Origin: an uncultured Ignavibacteriales bacterium
GTDB lineage: Bacteria > Bacteroidota > Ignavibacteria > Ignavibacteriales > Ignavibacteriaceae
Direction: 5' to 3'
Length of the DNA stretch: 9,933 nucleotides
Assembly: GCA_913053915.1 (NCBI GenBank)
Contig: CAJXGP010000040.1
Location: 1-9,933, forward strand
The notes under the pieces were generated by a model. It saw only the letters and a program-made list of their open reading frames with translations, did not search any database and had not been told where the DNA came from. Both the position numbers and the translations under genes were made by a program. Below are positions 1 through 6,628 of this stretch, piece by piece (position 1 is the stretch's first letter; the number at the start of each line of letters is the position of its first letter).

Positions 1-61
1 ATATTGTAGCTTTGAAAAGGAATCTGCCGCTTTGCGGCTTAGTTCAACCCGCAACTCAAAG

Positions 62-96
62 CGACCGCCAAAACGGTGTCGGTTTTTTTGTTGTTT
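62..96 (+). terminator. Possible rho-independent terminator
   Basis: A short GC-rich inverted repeat (CGAC at 62-65 with GTCG at 78-81, or alternatively ACCG at 64-67 with CGGT at 74-77) is followed at once by seven T and then a second T-rich run. It could end a plus-strand transcript entering from left of the window. The stem is short, about 4-5 bp, so the call is tentative. Confidence 0.35.
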
Positions 97-156
97 TTTA
101 GTTTTCGTTGTTCGTTTAACATTGTTGTTAAACTTTGTAATGTTAATTAAATATTT

Positions 157-231
157 TCGTAACTATAAAGTTGCCGTATTTAAGCTACATCGCTGTTCGG
201 GGCGGACGGTTTAGCGGCAACGCCGTTAGGG
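157..231 (+). repeat. attC-like site upstream of higBA (weak)
   Basis: The right end is GTTAGGG (225-231), fitting the GTTRRRY cleavage box of integron attC sites except for the last base. A 7-bp inverted repeat (GTTGCCG 170-176, CGGCAAC 215-221) sits inside it. TAAC (160-163) pairs as AAC with the GTT of the right box. The 75-nt span is within the known attC size range. TAAC-TATAAAG at the left end is shared with the site downstream of higA (TAAC-GT-TATAAAG). Against the call: the left box (TCGTAAC) departs from RYYYAAC, and the unpaired base (G214) lies on the 3' arm rather than the usual 5' arm. Confidence 0.33.
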
Positions 232-257
232 GTTCTGCGAATTTTATTAAATTTATA

Positions 258-291
258 GTTTCCTTATATGAAACTTTTTTGTATATTTCAT
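258..291 (+). promoter_or_regulatory. Possible higBA promoter/operator with inverted repeats
   Basis: Two overlapping inverted repeats precede the higB start: GTTTC (258-262) with GAAAC (270-274), and ATGAAA (268-273) with TTTCAT (286-291). HigA-type antitoxins normally repress their own promoter by binding such palindromes. TATATTTC at 282-289 loosely resembles the Bacteroidota -7 element (TAnnTTTG), but lies too near the start codon to be certain. There is no clear Shine-Dalgarno sequence before higB. Confidence 0.3.
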
Positions 292-295
292 TTTT

Positions 296-628
296 ATGAA
301 AACACATTTGATAAAAAAGCAAACAATTGAAGAATATGTAAAAAGTAACAGTCAAAGTAAATCAGCTTTTTCACTTTGGCTTTCAATTTTAAAATGGGTT
401 CAATGGAAAGAACCAAATGATATTATTTCCACTTTTAATAGTGCTGATATTTTGGGGAAAAGTTCCAAACGTGTTGTTTTTAATATTGGCGGAAACAAAT
501 ATAGAATGATATGCAGTTATCATTTTGGAAAGAAAAGAGTTCATTTGTTTGTCAAATGGATTGGGACACATTCGGAATACACAAAATTATGTAACGAAGG
601 AAAGCAATATACCGTTAATGTATATTAG
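296..628 (+). CDS. higB: HigB-type mRNA interferase toxin
   Basis: This 110-residue protein matches the HigB toxin family (RelE-like fold), whose members cleave mRNA at the ribosome. The family core is visible: RVVFNIGGNKYRMI at residues 59-72 and FVKWIGTHSEY at 85-95, the conserved strand and C-terminal THxEY block. Length is normal for the family. It has no signal peptide or membrane segment and should act in the cytoplasm. The ATG at 296 is the first in frame and lacks a clear Shine-Dalgarno sequence. The gene is 17 bp upstream of its antitoxin; toxin-first order is typical of HigBA and unlike most type II pairs. Flanking repeats suggest it travels as a cassette. The family call is firm; activity is inferred. 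Confidence 0.9.
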   Translation: MKTHLIKKQTIEEYVKSNSQSKSAFSLWLSILKWVQWKEPNDIISTFNSADILGKSSKRVVFNIGGNKYRMICSYHFGKKRVHLFVKWIGTHSEYTKLCNEGKQYTVNVY

Positions 629-633
629 TATTT

Positions 634-638
634 AGGAG
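634..638 (+). promoter_or_regulatory. Ribosome binding site of higA
   Basis: AGGAG lies 7 nt before the higA ATG and sets that start. It contrasts with higB, which has no such site. Better initiation on the antitoxin would favour antitoxin excess, as toxin-antitoxin pairs require; that consequence is inferred. Confidence 0.7.
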
Positions 639-645
639 TTAGAAA

Positions 646-1092
646 ATGAAGACATTAAAATACACTATAGTAAAAACAAAAAAACAATATAATGAGTATT
701 GCCATATACTAGAAAATTTGACATTTTCTGGTAAAAAAGAATATGAAGATGAAATTGATTTGCTTACTCTTTTAATTGAGAAATGGGATATTGAACACAA
801 TTCATTTGAAGATGTTAATCCCGTAGAATTGATAAAATCGTTGATGGAAGCTAATAACTTGAAAGCTAAAGACCTTGTGGAAATATTAGGCTTATCAAAA
901 GGCACTGTTTCCAAAATTTTAAATTATCAAAAAGGTCTTTCAAAAGAGACAATTCGAAAATTATCTGATTATTTTAAGGTATCTCAAGAAGCGTTTAATC
1001 GTCCGTATAAATTGATAAATGAAGTTAACAGACATTTTAGAAACGCAAGTTTAATGAATACGAAAAAGCATTTAAAAAAGGTGTTAGTGTAA
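646..1092 (+). CDS. higA: HigA-type antitoxin, Xre-family HTH protein
   Basis: This 148-residue protein should neutralise HigB and repress the operon. A helix-turn-helix of the Xre/Cro type covers about residues 60-117, with the second and recognition helices around AKDLVEILGLSKGTVSKIL (74-92). The N-terminal half (1-58) is charged, rich in Lys and Glu, and matches the extended N-terminus of HigA proteins paired with this HigB family; it probably contacts the toxin. The basic C-terminal tail (about 119-148) lies outside the HTH. The start is fixed by AGGAG at 634-638. It follows higB by 17 bp in the same transcript, and its stop is 12 bp before the attC-like site. Confidence is high for an HTH antitoxin partner; binding of toxin and operator is inferred from the family. 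Confidence 0.88.
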   Translation: MKTLKYTIVKTKKQYNEYCHILENLTFSGKKEYEDEIDLLTLLIEKWDIEHNSFEDVNPVELIKSLMEANNLKAKDLVEILGLSKGTVSKILNYQKGLSKETIRKLSDYFKVSQEAFNRPYKLINEVNRHFRNASLMNTKKHLKKVLV

Positions 1093-1104
1093 GCATTAAA
1101 GCAC

Positions 1105-1175
1105 CCCTAACGTTATAAAGGATTCATACCGAATCCGTCGATATAGCCGGACTGAGGTATAATCCTGTGTTGAGC
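1105..1175 (+). repeat. attC-like recombination site after higA
   Basis: The left box is CCCTAAC (1105-1111) and the right box GTTGAGC (1169-1175), the latter an exact GTTRRRY. Between them AGGATT-C-ATACC (1119-1130) pairs with GGTATAATCCT (1156-1166), an 11-bp stem with a single unpaired C1125 in the 5' arm. That matches the extrahelical base of attC L'' boxes, which is a G on the recombining bottom strand. TCCG/CGGA (1134-1137, 1148-1151) extends the fold. The 71-nt length is usual. The left box pairs perfectly with the cassette's own start box at 225-231 but only partly with the adjacent right box, as expected in an array. A weakness is the unequal spacers between boxes and stem (7 and 2 nt). 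The fold could also act as a terminator. Confidence 0.45.
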
Positions 1176-1317
1176 TAAGCTCCTCCTTCGGCGAAAGACG
1201 TGTAGTTGCATATTCTCTTTCATACGATTGATTATTACTGTGTATATCATATCGCAGTAAACCGCAAATTTAGACATTATGTTTAAACTATTGCATTTTT
1301 AAATTTCTAATTATTCT

Positions 1318-1388
1318 AATTGACCCCGTTAGATACATTATTTTAACAAATAATGAAAACTTATTATGATTATCTAACGGGGTTAATT
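1318..1388. repeat. 71-bp near-perfect palindrome (REP/MITE-like or bidirectional terminator)
   Basis: An 18-bp outer stem (AATTGACCCCGTTAGATA, 1318-1335, with 1371-1388) has only one G-T pair. It encloses a second perfect 8-bp hairpin (CATTATTT TAAC AAATAATG, 1336-1355) and a 15-nt unpaired arm (1356-1370). It sits between the convergent higBA and lipA transcription units, a place suited to a two-way terminator, but neither side has a strong T-run. The nested structure and GC-rich ends also fit a REP element or a tiny MITE. Only this copy is in the window. That the palindrome exists is certain; its role is not. Confidence 0.8.
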
Positions 1389-1532
1389 TTAATCAACAGC
1401 GCATCAAAATATTATTTCACATTAATTTCTTTGTAAAAAAAACAAAGATTTAACTGATAATTCTATATTATTCCACCCTCTTAGTCCTCGTTTCTTTTTG
1501 CCTAACAAGAAGGAGGCATTTTCGATAAAATT

Positions 1533-1550
1533 ATTAACGGAATGGTTAAT
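1533..1550 (-). terminator. Weak terminator candidate for the lipA operon
   Basis: ATTAAC and GTTAAT form a 6-bp stem with a 6-nt loop about 60 bases past the lipA stop. Read on the minus strand it is followed by AATTTTATC, a poor U-tract. It is the nearest hairpin in the right place, but AT-rich and marginal; the palindrome at 1318-1388 is a stronger alternative end point. Confidence 0.22.
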
Positions 1551-1609
1551 CAAAAGCCTTTTATATTTGAAATGATAAAATGTATGTAAGTATATAACTC
1601 AATTATTTT

Positions 1610-2536
1610 TTAATAAACTTCCTTTCTTGTTAGAAGAGAGCGCGCTTGTTCATCGGCATGATAAGAACTTCTAACAAGAGGAGAAGATTCAACAATTTTA
1701 AAACCTTTTTTCAAACCTTCTTCTTTATACATCATGAATTCTCCGGGATTTACAAATCTATCAACAGGTAAATGTCTTTTTGTAGGTTGCATGTATTGAC
1801 CAATCGTCAATATATCACAACCGCTTTCAACAAGATCTTGCATTAACTTTAAAACCTCATCCGGTTTTTCGCCAATGCCTACCATTATACCACTCTTTGT
1901 TTTTAAGTTTCTGTTTTTGAACCATCGTATTAAGTTTAAACTTCGTTTATATTTTGCTTGCGGACGAACAACATGATATAAACGTTCAATGGTTTCTAAA
2001 TTATGGTTTAATATATCGGGTGGATTTTTCATTATAATATTGAAAGCAGCTTCATCGCCTCTAAAATCCGGGATAAGAATTTCCACCGTGGTATCCGGTA
2101 TTTTTTCATTTATTAATCTTACTGTTTCACTAAAAATCGATGCACCACCGTCTTTTAATTCATCTCTGTCTACAGATGTAATTACCACATGACGTAAATT
2201 TAATTCCTTAACGGAGTCGGCAACTCTTAGGGGTTCATCGAAATCCAATTCATTTGGCATACCGACTTTTACATTACAAAAGCCGCAACTACGCGTACAA
2301 ACATCACCCAATATCATGAAAGTTGCAGTGCGACGATTCCAGCACTCGGAAATGTTGGGACAACGTGCCTCTTCGCATACCGTATGAAGCAACTGTTTTC
2401 GCATCAAATCTTTTACATTGTTGTAATTCTTTCCTGTAGGCAATTTAACTTTTAACCAATCAGGTCTCCTTCCTAGGGGTAAGTTAGTTTTCTCAATTTT
2501 TTCCTTATATTCTCTTTGATGCTGATTTATTATCAT
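1610..2536 (-). CDS. lipA: Lipoyl synthase
   Basis: LipA is a cytoplasmic radical-SAM enzyme that inserts two sulfurs at C6 and C8 of octanoyl groups attached to lipoyl domains, finishing the cofactor. Both iron-sulfur sites are visible. The auxiliary cluster motif CEEARCPNISEC gives Cys54, Cys59 and Cys65 (CX4CX5C). The radical-SAM motif CTRSCGFC gives Cys80, Cys84 and Cys87 (CX3CX2C). The C-terminal RSSY (289-292), whose serine ligates the auxiliary cluster, is present. The length of 308 residues is normal. The ATG at 2536 has only a weak upstream purine run. It is the last gene of the run, 125 bp after E2, a gap wide enough for its own promoter (a loose TTGAAT-17-TAAAAA match at 2591-2619). 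With LipB it would lipoylate the neighbouring E2. Confidence 0.97.
   Translation of the reverse strand: MIINQHQREYKEKIEKTNLPLGRRPDWLKVKLPTGKNYNNVKDLMRKQLLHTVCEEARCPNISECWNRRTATFMILGDVCTRSCGFCNVKVGMPNELDFDEPLRVADSVKELNLRHVVITSVDRDELKDGGASIFSETVRLINEKIPDTTVEILIPDFRGDEAAFNIIMKNPPDILNHNLETIERLYHVVRPQAKYKRSLNLIRWFKNRNLKTKSGIMVGIGEKPDEVLKLMQDLVESGCDILTIGQYMQPTKRHLPVDRFVNPGEFMMYKEEGLKKGFKIVESSPLVRSSYHADEQARSLLTRKEVY
1625..1679 (-). repeat. 12-bp inverted repeat inside the lipA 3' end
   Basis: TCTTGTTAGAAG (1625-1636) and CTTCTAACAAGA (1668-1679) are perfect complements separated by 31 bases. Both arms are coding: one encodes the LVR before RSSY, the other LLTR near the C-terminus. The mRNA could form a stable hairpin just before the stop codon, perhaps protecting the operon 3' end or slowing ribosomes. 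Any role is speculative and chance is possible. Confidence 0.6.
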
Positions 2537-2661
2537 TATTATTCTTACCCTTACTTATCCGAACTCAATCTAACAATTGGGAAATTCATTTTTTTAATCC
2601 TATTTTAACTGAAATTCAAAACGCTTATTATATAAAGAATATCTTTTTGAGTTGGATGGAG

Positions 2662-4443
2662 TCAAATTGAATTTTCGTTGAAATTTTCTAAAGTATCTTT
2701 GATAGATTTCAAAAACCTACCACCCATCATACCATCAATTAATCTATGATCATGCGAAAGGGTTAATGCCATTGTCGTTCTTACGGCAATTGTATCCATT
2801 CCGTCCACTTCAATAACAACCGGTTTCTTAACAACTGTACCCATACCAAGTATCGCAATTTCAGGTTGATTAATTATTGGGGTACCGAATATCGTACCGA
2901 AAATACCGTAATTAGTTATGGTAAATGTTCCGTTCGTGATATCGTCCGGAGTCAATTTTTTCGTTCTGGATCTACCGGCCAAATCGGATATTGATTTTGT
3001 TAAACCGATAATATTTTTTTGGTCGGCATCTTTAATATTAGGTACGATCAACCCGGCAGGTTCAATTGCCACCGCTATACCGAGATTAATAAATTTCTTC
3101 CGGATAATAGTCGAACCTTCAATTGTGGAGTTAATCAATGGAAATTCTTTCAAAGCCTTTACACAAGCATGCGCTACAAAAGGAGTATATGTCAGTTTTA
3201 TCCCTTCTTCCGTTAGATATTTATTTCTATACTTTTGTATAAAATTATAAATTTTTGAAATATCGACCTCTAACATTGCAGAAACGTGAACAGAAGTGTC
3301 ACGACTGTTGACCATGTGCTGCATTATTGTCTGACGAATATTATCCATCGGAATTTTTTCCACTTCATCCGATGAATAAACCGGTTCCATATATGTAGAA
3401 GAAAGAAATCCGGGAGCAGCAGCTCTCTGAATTTTTTTAGGAATTTCACTCACAGGTCGCTCTTCCGGTTTTGTGAGAAGTTCATGTTCGGCTTGTTTCC
3501 TCTTTTCAATATAATTCAAAATATCTTTTTTCGTAACTCTACCATCAAGTCCGCTCCCGTTTATTTTATCAATTTCATCAAAACTTACATTTTCCTTCCT
3601 CGCAATACTTAAAACAAGCGGTGATAAAAATTTATTAGTCCCTTTATTTTCTTTAAGAACAATTTTTTCTAATGAAGATGCTTTCACATTATAAAAATTT
3701 TCATTCATTGCAGAAGGTGTGGATTTTTCTTTTTCAATTATTACTCCCCTTTTGGGTTGTATATTCTCTGATTTTTTTTCATTTGAAATTTCATTAACAT
3801 GCACATCTTCAGTAGATAATTTAGCTACCACAGTTCCAACCTCCACCGTCTCTTGTTCACCCACCAAGATTTCAAAGAGAACGCCGTCGGCAGGTGAAGG
3901 AACCTCCGTATCAACTTTATCGGTACTTATCTCAAAAATAGTTTCATCTTTTTTTACTTTATCGCCTGTTTTTTTATGCCATTTAATGATAGTTCCTTCC
4001 ATTACCGATTCACCCATCTTCGGCATTTGGATCTCTATTTCTTCAACATTATCCGGCTTTGATACCTCAACGGTTTCCATTTGCTTCGGAATAATCTCTT
4101 CATTTTTTTCATCTTTTTTCACCTCTTTATCCAGATTAACCTCAGATGAAATAGTTTCTGCAGATTTATTCTCTACCTGTAGTTCAGTATCTGATGAAGC
4201 TTTTCCTCCACCACTTTCAGCTATAAGAGCCACAACTGTACCAACTTCAACGGTTTCACCTTCTTGAACAATTATTTTAGAAAGGATGCCGGCAGAGGGT
4301 GAAGGAATTTCAGTATCAACTTTATCAGTGCTAATTTCAAAAATTATTTCGTCCTGTTTCACTGTATCACCGGCTTTTTTATTCCACTTAATAATAGTTC
4401 CTTCACTAACACTTTCCCCCATTTTCGGCATTACCACATCCAT
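2662..4443 (-). CDS. 2-oxo acid dehydrogenase E2, dihydrolipoamide acyltransferase with two lipoyl domains
   Basis: E2 is the core of the complex: swinging lipoyl arms collect the acyl group from E1 and pass it to CoA. Of 593 residues, lipoyl domain 1 is 1-76 (lipoylated Lys41 in STDKVDTE) and lipoyl domain 2 is 136-210 (Lys176 in the same motif). The peripheral subunit-binding domain is about 270-312, and the catalytic domain about 360-593 with HRLIDG (His566, Asp570). Charged, flexible linkers join them. Start: ATG with AGGAG 8 nt upstream, 27 bp after the E1 stop. The TITNYGIFGTIFGTPIINQP region does not cleanly separate acetyl, succinyl or branched-chain transferases, so no specific symbol is given. 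Neighbouring lipB and lipA supply its cofactor, and lpdA encodes E3. Confidence 0.93.
   Translation of the reverse strand: MDVVMPKMGESVSEGTIIKWNKKAGDTVKQDEIIFEISTDKVDTEIPSPSAGILSKIIVQEGETVEVGTVVALIAESGGGKASSDTELQVENKSAETISSEVNLDKEVKKDEKNEEIIPKQMETVEVSKPDNVEEIEIQMPKMGESVMEGTIIKWHKKTGDKVKKDETIFEISTDKVDTEVPSPADGVLFEILVGEQETVEVGTVVAKLSTEDVHVNEISNEKKSENIQPKRGVIIEKEKSTPSAMNENFYNVKASSLEKIVLKENKGTNKFLSPLVLSIARKENVSFDEIDKINGSGLDGRVTKKDILNYIEKRKQAEHELLTKPEERPVSEIPKKIQRAAAPGFLSSTYMEPVYSSDEVEKIPMDNIRQTIMQHMVNSRDTSVHVSAMLEVDISKIYNFIQKYRNKYLTEEGIKLTYTPFVAHACVKALKEFPLINSTIEGSTIIRKKFINLGIAVAIEPAGLIVPNIKDADQKNIIGLTKSISDLAGRSRTKKLTPDDITNGTFTITNYGIFGTIFGTPIINQPEIAILGMGTVVKKPVVIEVDGMDTIAVRTTMALTLSHDHRLIDGMMGGRFLKSIKDTLENFNENSI
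3814..4440 (-). repeat. Tandem lipoyl domains within E2
   Basis: Two copies of the lipoyl-domain coding unit (residues 2-76 and 136-210) share roughly 70 percent identity by eye. Identical blocks are PKMGESV, EGTIIKW, IFEISTDKVDTE and ETVEVGTVVA. DNA similarity is visible too but clearly diverged, so this is an old internal duplication, not a recent one. Both lysines are kept, so both domains can be lipoylated. Confidence 0.85.
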
Positions 4444-4470
4444 AACGATAGCTCCTAAATTCTTTTTAAC

Positions 4471-6612
4471 TTAATATCTTAATAAATCTTTAATTACTTC
4501 ATAAATTTGTTCCCTATTCGGTAGAACAGCATTCTCAAGTATAGGGGAATAAGGGACATGTGAATCTTTAGCTGCAATTCTTTTAATAGGACCATCGAGA
4601 AATTGAAAACAATTATCGGCTATTCTAGCAGCTATCTCAGCTCCGAATCCTGCAGTAAAAGTGTCTTCATGTACAATAATCACCTTATTAGTTTTTTTGA
4701 CGGAATTAAAAATTGTTTCTTCATCCAAAGGAATAATCGTTCTCAGGTCAATCACCTCAATTGAATAACCTTCATTCTCCAGTTTTTTTGCTGCCAGCAC
4801 CACGTCCCACAAAGAAGCTCCGTAAGAAACGACAGTTATATCTTTACCTTCACGAACAACTTTTGCTTTACCGAAAGGTATCAAATAATCTTTATCGGGA
4901 GAGGGAGAAGTTGCAAAACTTTGTCTGTATAATCCTTTATGTTCGCAAAACAAAACAGGATCATTCAGCCTGATTGCCGTTTTTAATAATCCTTTGGCAT
5001 CCGCTGCGTTGGAAGGATAAGCAATATATAAACCGGGAATATGTGCAAAGATAGATTCTATATTTTGACTATGATATAAACCACCATGAATATAACCTCC
5101 GACAGCCACACGAACAACGACCGGGGCATTCCAATAATTATTAGATCTATATCGAATAGTTGTCAGTTCGTCTTTAAATTGCATAAATGCAGGCCATATA
5201 TAATCACCGAATTGAATTTCCACTACCGGTTTCAATCCGGTTAATGCCATACCTGTAGCAACTCCGATAATGCTTGCTTCGGCTAGTGGAGAATTAAAAA
5301 CCCTCTGCTCGCCAAACTTGGTGGAAAGACCTTTTGTTGCCGAAAATACTCCACCCTTTTTATCGGCTACATCTTCACCGAAAATATAAATTTTATCATT
5401 TCTTTCCATCTCTTCATGTAAAGCGTGGTTTATAGCATCAACCATAACAACCGATTTACCGGAGGGCTTTGCCTTTTCATATTCAAAAGTATCTTTCAAA
5501 CCGCTTTCATCAAATACATATTTAGCCGTAGTGCCGGGGTCCGGGTCTTTTGATTTAGCAGCCTCTTCAGCCGCATTATCAATTATTTGTTTTACATCTT
5601 CTTTTAGGTTATTGAATTCTTCTTTAGTAATTATTCCTGTGTTGATTAATTTTTCGGAATATTGTTTAATAGGACATCTTTTTGCTTCTTCTTTTAATTC
5701 CGTCGGATCACGATATTTTTTTTGATCATCCGATGAAGAATGAGATAAAAGTCTTACCACTTCCGCTTCAATTAAAGCCGGTCCTTTACCGCTTTTAATA
5801 TAATCGATTGCTTTTTGAACGGTTTTATAAGATTCTTCAAAATCTGTCCCGTCAATTTTAGCATGGTAAAGATTTACATAACCTGACATCATCGCTGCAA
5901 TAGAATGTTCTTTTCCTCCACTTTGTAATCGCACGGGTACTGATATGGCATATTTATTATTTTCAATAATGAATAAAACCGGCAACTTTTCACGGCTCGA
6001 CCAATTTATTGCTTCATGAAATTCACCTTGGCTAGTAGTTCCTTCTCCACTGCTGACATAAACAACATTTCGTTCACCTCTTTTAACCATTGCCAATGCA
6101 GCTCCAACTGCAATTAAGAATTGCGTTCCTGTGGGGCTCGATTGAGCGGGTAAATTTATTTCTACATTTCCCCAATGGTTAGGTAGCTGACGTCCGGCTG
6201 ATGAAGGATCATCAACCCGGGCAAAGAATTGAAGGAAAAAATCTGTGGGAGTAACTCCTACGCACATTGCTAAGGCAATATCTCTATAATACGGAAACAA
6301 CCAATCCTTCTTTAAATCTACGGATAAACCTGCGGCAACTTGAATAGCCTCATGTCCCGAACCGGCAATATGAAAAAACGCTTTTCCCTGTCTTAGAAGA
6401 TTCATTGCTTTATTATCAATGCTTCTACCCATTAGCATACATCGAAGCACTTTTATCGGATCTTCTTTTCCGAAACTTAAAGACATCTTTGTCTTGTTCT
6501 TTTGGATAGCCGTTACTCTACCATTATTACTATTTGAATTACCATGTTTTGTTCTTTTTGATTTAATGCTATAGGTTATGATATCACTTTTTGATGAATT
6601 TTTTTTAGCCAT
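4471..6612 (-). CDS. Fused E1 alpha-beta subunit of a 2-oxo acid dehydrogenase (BCKDH-like)
   Basis: E1 uses thiamine diphosphate to decarboxylate a 2-oxo acid and reductively acylate the E2 lipoyl arm. This 713-residue chain joins two normally separate subunits. E1 alpha is about residues 45-355: ThDP/metal motif GEG (189-191) to ENN (217-219), and the HSSSDD loop (291-296) typical of branched-chain enzymes. E1 beta is about 385-713: FGEDV (411-415), cofactor-activating Glu445 in SPLAEAS, catalytic-type His514 in GGLYHSQ. The first 43 residues are basic and Ser/Asn/Lys-rich and may bind E2. The usual GDG is GEG here, conserving a carboxylate. The ATG follows AGAGGAAAGG and lies 16 bp after lipB; Met43 is a less likely start. 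Substrate (pyruvate, branched-chain or other) is unresolved. Confidence 0.93.
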   Translation of the reverse strand: MAKKNSSKSDIITYSIKSKRTKHGNSNSNNGRVTAIQKNKTKMSLSFGKEDPIKVLRCMLMGRSIDNKAMNLLRQGKAFFHIAGSGHEAIQVAAGLSVDLKKDWLFPYYRDIALAMCVGVTPTDFFLQFFARVDDPSSAGRQLPNHWGNVEINLPAQSSPTGTQFLIAVGAALAMVKRGERNVVYVSSGEGTTSQGEFHEAINWSSREKLPVLFIIENNKYAISVPVRLQSGGKEHSIAAMMSGYVNLYHAKIDGTDFEESYKTVQKAIDYIKSGKGPALIEAEVVRLLSHSSSDDQKKYRDPTELKEEAKRCPIKQYSEKLINTGIITKEEFNNLKEDVKQIIDNAAEEAAKSKDPDPGTTAKYVFDESGLKDTFEYEKAKPSGKSVVMVDAINHALHEEMERNDKIYIFGEDVADKKGGVFSATKGLSTKFGEQRVFNSPLAEASIIGVATGMALTGLKPVVEIQFGDYIWPAFMQFKDELTTIRYRSNNYWNAPVVVRVAVGGYIHGGLYHSQNIESIFAHIPGLYIAYPSNAADAKGLLKTAIRLNDPVLFCEHKGLYRQSFATSPSPDKDYLIPFGKAKVVREGKDITVVSYGASLWDVVLAAKKLENEGYSIEVIDLRTIIPLDEETIFNSVKKTNKVIIVHEDTFTAGFGAEIAARIADNCFQFLDGPIKRIAAKDSHVPYSPILENAVLPNREQIYEVIKDLLRY

Positions 6613-6628
6613 TCTAAACCTTTCCTCT

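Larger units (their letters stand above)
1..295. other. Non-coding region upstream of higB
   Basis: No credible gene is seen here. An open frame at 32-214 gives a low-complexity, Arg/Cys/Phe-rich peptide with no recognisable family and overlaps hairpins, so it is not called. The stretch holds a small GC-rich hairpin (GCCGC TTT GCGGC, 26-38), a terminator-like T-run at about 62-96, an attC-like site at 157-231, and an AT-rich leader with an inverted repeat just before higB. GC content is patchy, with GC-rich blocks at 24-82 and 191-232 inside otherwise AT-rich DNA. This suits a recombination or repeat region better than a gene. Confidence 0.6.
226..1169 (+). mobile_element. Putative integron gene cassette carrying higBA
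   Basis: In a linear cassette array each cassette begins with TTRRRY from its own attC and ends with an attC whose left box complements that start. Here the start box (G)TTAGGG at 225-231 is fully complementary to CCCTAAC at 1105-1111, and the match extends to 10 bp (224-233 with 1103-1112). The left box lies 12 bases after the higA stop, the compact spacing usual for cassettes. The predicted element is 944 bp with cuts after G225 and G1169, and its genes run in the expected direction. No flanking target duplication is visible, which argues against a simple transposon. Toxin-antitoxin pairs, including HigBA, are known cassette cargo in Vibrio superintegrons. No integrase is in the window, so this would be an isolated cassette or a cluster lacking an integrase. 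Confidence 0.45.
1093..1609. other. Intergenic region between convergent higA and lipA
   Basis: There is no gene in these 517 bases. Contents from left to right: the attC-like foldable site (1105-1175); a GC-richer patch to about 1205; a small inverted repeat TTACTG/CAGTAA (1235-1240, 1255-1260); the large palindrome at 1318-1388; a short inverted repeat TGCCT/AGGCA near 1498-1520, followed by TTTT on the plus strand; and ATTAAC/GTTAAT at 1533-1550. The short hairpins near 1500-1550 could help end the lipA transcript, which runs leftward, but none has a convincing T-run in that direction. Confidence 0.6.

Noticed and set aside
32..214. 60-codon plus-strand open frame at the left end
   Set aside because: Low-complexity Arg/Cys/Phe-rich peptide, no ribosome site, overlaps a terminator-like hairpin with T-runs and an attC-like fold.
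224..1112. Interpretation of the 10-bp inverted repeats as ends of a transposon or MITE
   Set aside because: No transposase and no target-site duplication outside the repeats; cassette boundaries explain the pattern better.
1113..1211. 32-codon minus-strand open frame starting with ATG
   Set aside because: Lies wholly across the attC-like structure, is Arg-rich, and its reading is explained by the palindrome; no family recognised.
1499..1505. GCCTAAC, identical to a classic attC left box, near the end of the intergenic region
   Set aside because: No matching GTTRRRY partner or stem with a bulged base within 150 bases; probably chance.
3719..4267. Long plus-strand open frame opposite the E2 gene
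   Set aside because: Ser/Thr/Phe-rich shadow of the E2 coding strand with no start signal; same for other plus-strand frames opposite E1, lipB and lpdA.
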